From Spirochaetae bacterium HGW-Spirochaetae-2 (GTDB taxonomy: Bacteria; Spirochaetota; Spirochaetia; Sphaerochaetales; Sphaerochaetaceae): a stretch of 64,000 nt of DNA. The notes below the pieces were generated by a model. That model did no database searches and had not been told where the DNA came from. It saw only the letters and a list, made by a program, of their open reading frames with translations. Below, piece after piece: positions 61,859-64,000 of this stretch; the stretch's first letter is position 1, and every line of letters starts with the position of its first letter. The position numbers and the translations under genes were made by a program. The stretch covers positions 29,450 through 93,449 of the forward strand of contig PGXW01000018.1 in assembly GCA_002839355.1 (NCBI GenBank), given 5' to 3'.

Positions 61859-62500
61859 ATGAAAATCCAGCAAGCGTGTCCCCTGTGCACCCATGACTCA
61901 TACTCCATAGACCCCACTGCAAAACGCAGGTACTTCCGGTGTCCCAATTGTGAGGGAATCTTCCTATCACGCGAGCTGTTGCTTTCTCCCGATGCCGAAA
62001 TGCGCGAGTACCAGACCCATAACAACGATATCGACGACCCGCGTTACCAGAAGTTCGTCAGCCCATTGGTCGGGCTCATCGACTCCCGTCACCACAAGGG
62101 GCATTCAGGCCTGGATTTCGGAGCCGGGCCTGGGCCGGTGATCGCCCACATGCTGGGCAAGCATGGCTACAGCATCGACTTGTACGATCCGTTCTTCCAT
62201 CCCGACAAAACAGTCTTGACCAATCGGTACGATTTCATCGTCAGTTGTGAAGTGGTCGAACATTTCTACAATCCTTTCGAAACATTCACAACCCTCGGCG
62301 GACTGCTCGCCCCCGGTGGTTCGCTCTACTGCCGCACGACATTGTATAGGGACGATATCGATTTCTCGAACTGGTTTTATAAGAACGAGAGCACCCACGT
62401 CTTCTTCTACCAACGCACGACGATCGAATGGATTGCCGAACATATCCTGCATTGCGACTGCACAATCCTCAACGACAATATCTTTTATTTCACTTCGTGA
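61859..62500 (+). CDS. SAM-dependent methyltransferase with N-terminal zinc ribbon
   Basis: A 213-residue protein. The N-terminal zinc ribbon shows CPLC (7-10) and CPNC (28-31). The Rossmann methyltransferase motif I is LDFGAGPGPVI (about 85-95), followed by YDPFF, and CEVVEHFYNPFE (about 135-146) and LAPGGSLYCRT typical of class I methyltransferases that act on lipids or small metabolites. No helix-turn-helix or membrane segment is seen. It is followed by a region without genes. The ribosome site at ATG 61859 is weak. Confidence 0.85.
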   Translation: MKIQQACPLCTHDSYSIDPTAKRRYFRCPNCEGIFLSRELLLSPDAEMREYQTHNNDIDDPRYQKFVSPLVGLIDSRHHKGHSGLDFGAGPGPVIAHMLGKHGYSIDLYDPFFHPDKTVLTNRYDFIVSCEVVEHFYNPFETFTTLGGLLAPGGSLYCRTTLYRDDIDFSNWFYKNESTHVFFYQRTTIEWIAEHILHCDCTILNDNIFYFTS

Positions 62501-62501
62501 A

Positions 62502-62634
62502 GGTGCCTGGTACGCGTTTACGTTTTTGTATACAAATTCGAATGTCCGGGTAAATTGAACACGTCCAAAGCCCATCAACAGGGTACGAGATTTCGTTTTT
62601 GTATACAAAATTGAAAAGTGGCACCAGGTACCAC
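62502..62634. repeat. REP/MITE-like element with inverted ends and internal direct repeats
   Basis: The left end GGTGCCTGGTAC and the right end GTGGCACCAGGTACCAC are related inverted copies. Between them, CGTTTTTGTATACAAA occurs twice (62521-62536 and 62594-62609), in a 73-base direct repeat spacing with diverged flanks. The repeated core contains TTGTATACAA, a GntR/FCD-like dyad. The bases immediately outside the ends are not identical, so a target-site duplication is not clear. Confidence 0.55.
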
Positions 62635-62784
62635 CTAGTTCCAACACTCTAAAGCTCTATGTAATGCTTACCAATGTATACGATTATAATTGTGTTAAAG
62701 TAAATGTTTTTTAATAGATATTACTAGTATTTATTATTTTAATTAGCTTATTAATAGATTTTGCTGTTAATTGACTTCTATTGA

Positions 62785-62813
62785 TTGACAATAGGCAAGT
62801 CCTAGGATAGTAT
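62785..62813 (+). promoter_or_regulatory. Strong promoter-like sequence in the gene-poor region
   Basis: Perfect -35 TTGACA (62785-62790), 17-base spacer, and -10 TAGTAT (62808-62813). It points toward the Ig-like lipoprotein gene more than 690 bases away and has no gene directly after it, so it could drive a long leader or a non-coding RNA. Confidence 0.6.
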
Positions 62814-63314
62814 TGCAGTCAAGGAGAGGTCTTTGAATGTATCGGACTTCTTCCAGAGCTTTTCATTACCTGTGCTGTATTCGGGTGGGTAGTCAATCGC
62901 CAAACAACCGACGACCAACCGTGTTTTCTGCAGCGGCCAGGACCCTTGCAAAGTATACCTTGGCACTCCTTCCATCAGGAACAAGGAACCTCCGCCCTTC
63001 CCCGTAAGACATACAATCCTGTGGATGCCGAGCCCTCGCTACCCAGACCATCGCTTGGGCACAGAAGATAGCCATTAGGCATGTGAATCGTAGCGCTGTC
63101 GCCAAAAAGCCATCCCCAAAAGTGGTCCCTGGTGTTGGAGAGGCCTCGTGCCGATTAAAAGGCAGGGACTCGCACATATGGATTTCGCCCACTTGGAAGA
63201 ACCCGGACAGCAAGCACGATGCGTTGGACACTGGTCAATAGCGAGCGACCATGGGGCCGAAAAAAAAATCAGGGATAATCGGATAGGAAATTACAGCCGC
63301 TAAGGAAGCATGGT

Positions 63315-63449
63315 ATGAAAAGAGCTTTACCCAGCAAAGAGACAATAACTTTCATAGTTGCTTCCGAAGGCAGAAACGTTGTGGATCCCACCCTAGCAAA
63401 GGGAAAGGAGGCATTGAAGTCCCCTCGCGGCTTCAAGATTGTGATCTGA
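63315..63449 (+). CDS. Possible 44-residue small ORF
   Basis: ATG 63315 to TGA 63449 encodes MKRALPSKETITFIVASEGR and continues to ...GFKIVI. An AAGGA-like site lies 9 bases upstream. It has no domain and could be spurious. It is listed because it lies between a strong promoter and the lipoprotein gene and has no in-frame interruption. Confidence 0.2.
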   Translation: MKRALPSKETITFIVASEGRNVVDPTLAKGKEALKSPRGFKIVI

Positions 63450-63504
63450 TAGGAGTGTAACACTATGCTCCTCCATTACTTCACTAGGAATCAGGAGGAT
63501 TTCA

Positions 63505-64000
63505 ATGAGTACAAAGAAACATTTCAAAAAGTATCTATTCCTTATAGCCCTTATCGGCTTTCTGGTGGTTTTTACCGGATGTCAGGATGACATTTCCCCA
63601 CCAGCGGATATTAGTGTAACAGACATTACTGTCACAGGAGCAGGTGATGCGATTACTGTTGCCAATGGTTCAACACTACAAATGAGTACTGCCGAACTGC
63701 CGACCGATGCAACCGACAAGAGTGTGACCTGGTCAGTTGAAGCCGGAACCGGAACAGCAACAATCAGCGCGACAGGTCTGCTCACAGGAACAGGCATTGG
63801 GACCGTCACCGTCAAGGCGACTGCCAATGATGGTTCAGCTATTGTGGGAGAACTGGAAATCACCGTGACCGCTGCTGCCGCAACACCTATCGATGTGGCA
63901 GGTATTGTTGTCGCTGGAGCTGGTGATGCAATCACGGTAGCCAATGGTGCAACATTACAGATGGGAGCAACTGTGCTACCCGTCGATGCAACCGACATGA
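63505..64000 (+). CDS. Lipoprotein with bacterial Ig-like (Big_2) repeats, 3' end cut off
   Basis: 165 residues of a longer protein that runs past the window. A signal peptide and lipobox (LVVFTGC, cysteine at residue 26) are followed by Big_2-type repeats. The first spans about 37-123 (VTDITVTGAGDAITVANGST to GELEITVTAA), and the second begins VAGIVVAGAGDAITVANGAT at about 130. The first repeat contains VTWSVEAG and GLLTGTGIGTVTVKATAND. Such repeats are found in surface adhesins and glycan-binding lipoproteins. The ATG at 63505 follows AGGAGG by seven bases. Confidence 0.85.
   Translation, partial: MSTKKHFKKYLFLIALIGFLVVFTGCQDDISPPADISVTDITVTGAGDAITVANGSTLQMSTAELPTDATDKSVTWSVEAGTGTATISATGLLTGTGIGTVTVKATANDGSAIVGELEITVTAAAATPIDVAGIVVAGAGDAITVANGATLQMGATVLPVDATDM

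Larger units (their letters stand above)
62635..63504. other. Gene-poor region with an AT-rich tract
   Basis: About 870 bases with no convincing gene on either strand. 62650-62780 is very AT-rich. From 62785 there is a strong plus-strand promoter and then GC-richer sequence with only short broken frames. The longest are minus-strand frames at 62893-63231 and 62802-62984, which I recognise as nothing and which could be remnants of an element, and a 44-residue plus-strand frame at 63315-63449. Composition and content differ from the rest of the window, as in a small acquired insertion. Confidence 0.5.

Noticed and set aside
62893..63231. Minus-strand 112-residue frame
   Set aside because: It has no recognised domain, no good ribosome site and unusual composition. 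I treat it as possible remnant sequence rather than a gene.
1..64000. CRISPR arrays, tRNA and rRNA genes
   Set aside because: No regularly spaced repeats, no tRNA-like cloverleaf and no rRNA signature were noticed. This was by eye; a tRNAscan or Rfam run would settle it.

Overview
The window is a moderately GC-rich, densely coded bacterial chromosome segment that reads like a carbohydrate-fermenting spirochaete, probably close to Sphaerochaeta. This is inference from the gene set: several sugar ABC operons each with a LacI regulator, an MglB-type galactose/glucose-binding protein, secreted proteins whose signal peptides end in FAGG-K/E or FA-GG-KE, and a two-cysteine glutaredoxin next to an FTR-like protein. 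No rRNA, tRNA, CRISPR array or intact insertion sequence was seen.

Layout. 1-7006: a DUF1349-type protein, an orphan 615-residue protein, an EamA permease, a double-domain nucleoside diphosphate kinase, AraD, a PAP2 phosphatase and a GyrI-like protein. 7042-17539: a sugar locus. The minus strand carries a ribose-type ABC transporter, a cupin isomerase-like protein, a LacI regulator and a UlaE-type 3-epimerase. The divergent plus strand carries an M24-like protein without metal ligands, a frameshifted LyxK/XylB-type kinase and a 2-hydroxyacid dehydrogenase. With AraD and transketolase (45279-47273) these genes make a plausible L-xylulose/L-ribulose 5-phosphate route. 17557-26336: a second sugar locus on the minus strand (MglBAC-type transporter, FucI/AraA-like isomerase, LacI, class II aldolase, FGGY kinase). 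26661-31636: a redox module (SDR, fumarate-reductase-like flavoprotein, LacI, short Old-Yellow-Enzyme-type reductase). Its two promoters share the palindrome TTGTTGCATGCAACAA.

31807-38447: RNA cyclic phosphodiesterase, cytoplasmic alpha-amylase, an ACT-like protein, a GntR regulator, an EamA permease, a small HTH protein, and a DOMON protein beside a tiny membrane protein with two histidines. 38881-44338: a complete pyruvate dehydrogenase operon (homodimeric E1, E2, E3). 44366-51440: a nitrilase-family amidase, transketolase, TetR with a membrane protein and a strong operator, a GDPD protein with an extra beta-rich N-terminus, glutaredoxin plus FTR-like protein, and a coiled-coil lipoprotein. 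51624-61799: purine functions (MTA/SAH-type deaminase, nucleoside phosphorylase, adenine deaminase) around a PotABCD-type ABC transporter and a LacI regulator. 61859-64000: a methyltransferase, then about 1 kb without a convincing gene (repeat element, AT-rich tract, strong promoter), then an Ig-like-repeat lipoprotein that runs off the end.

Recurring regulatory design. All three ABC operons have an mRNA hairpin immediately after the binding-protein gene. Candidate LacI or TetR operators can be read directly near most of the regulator genes.
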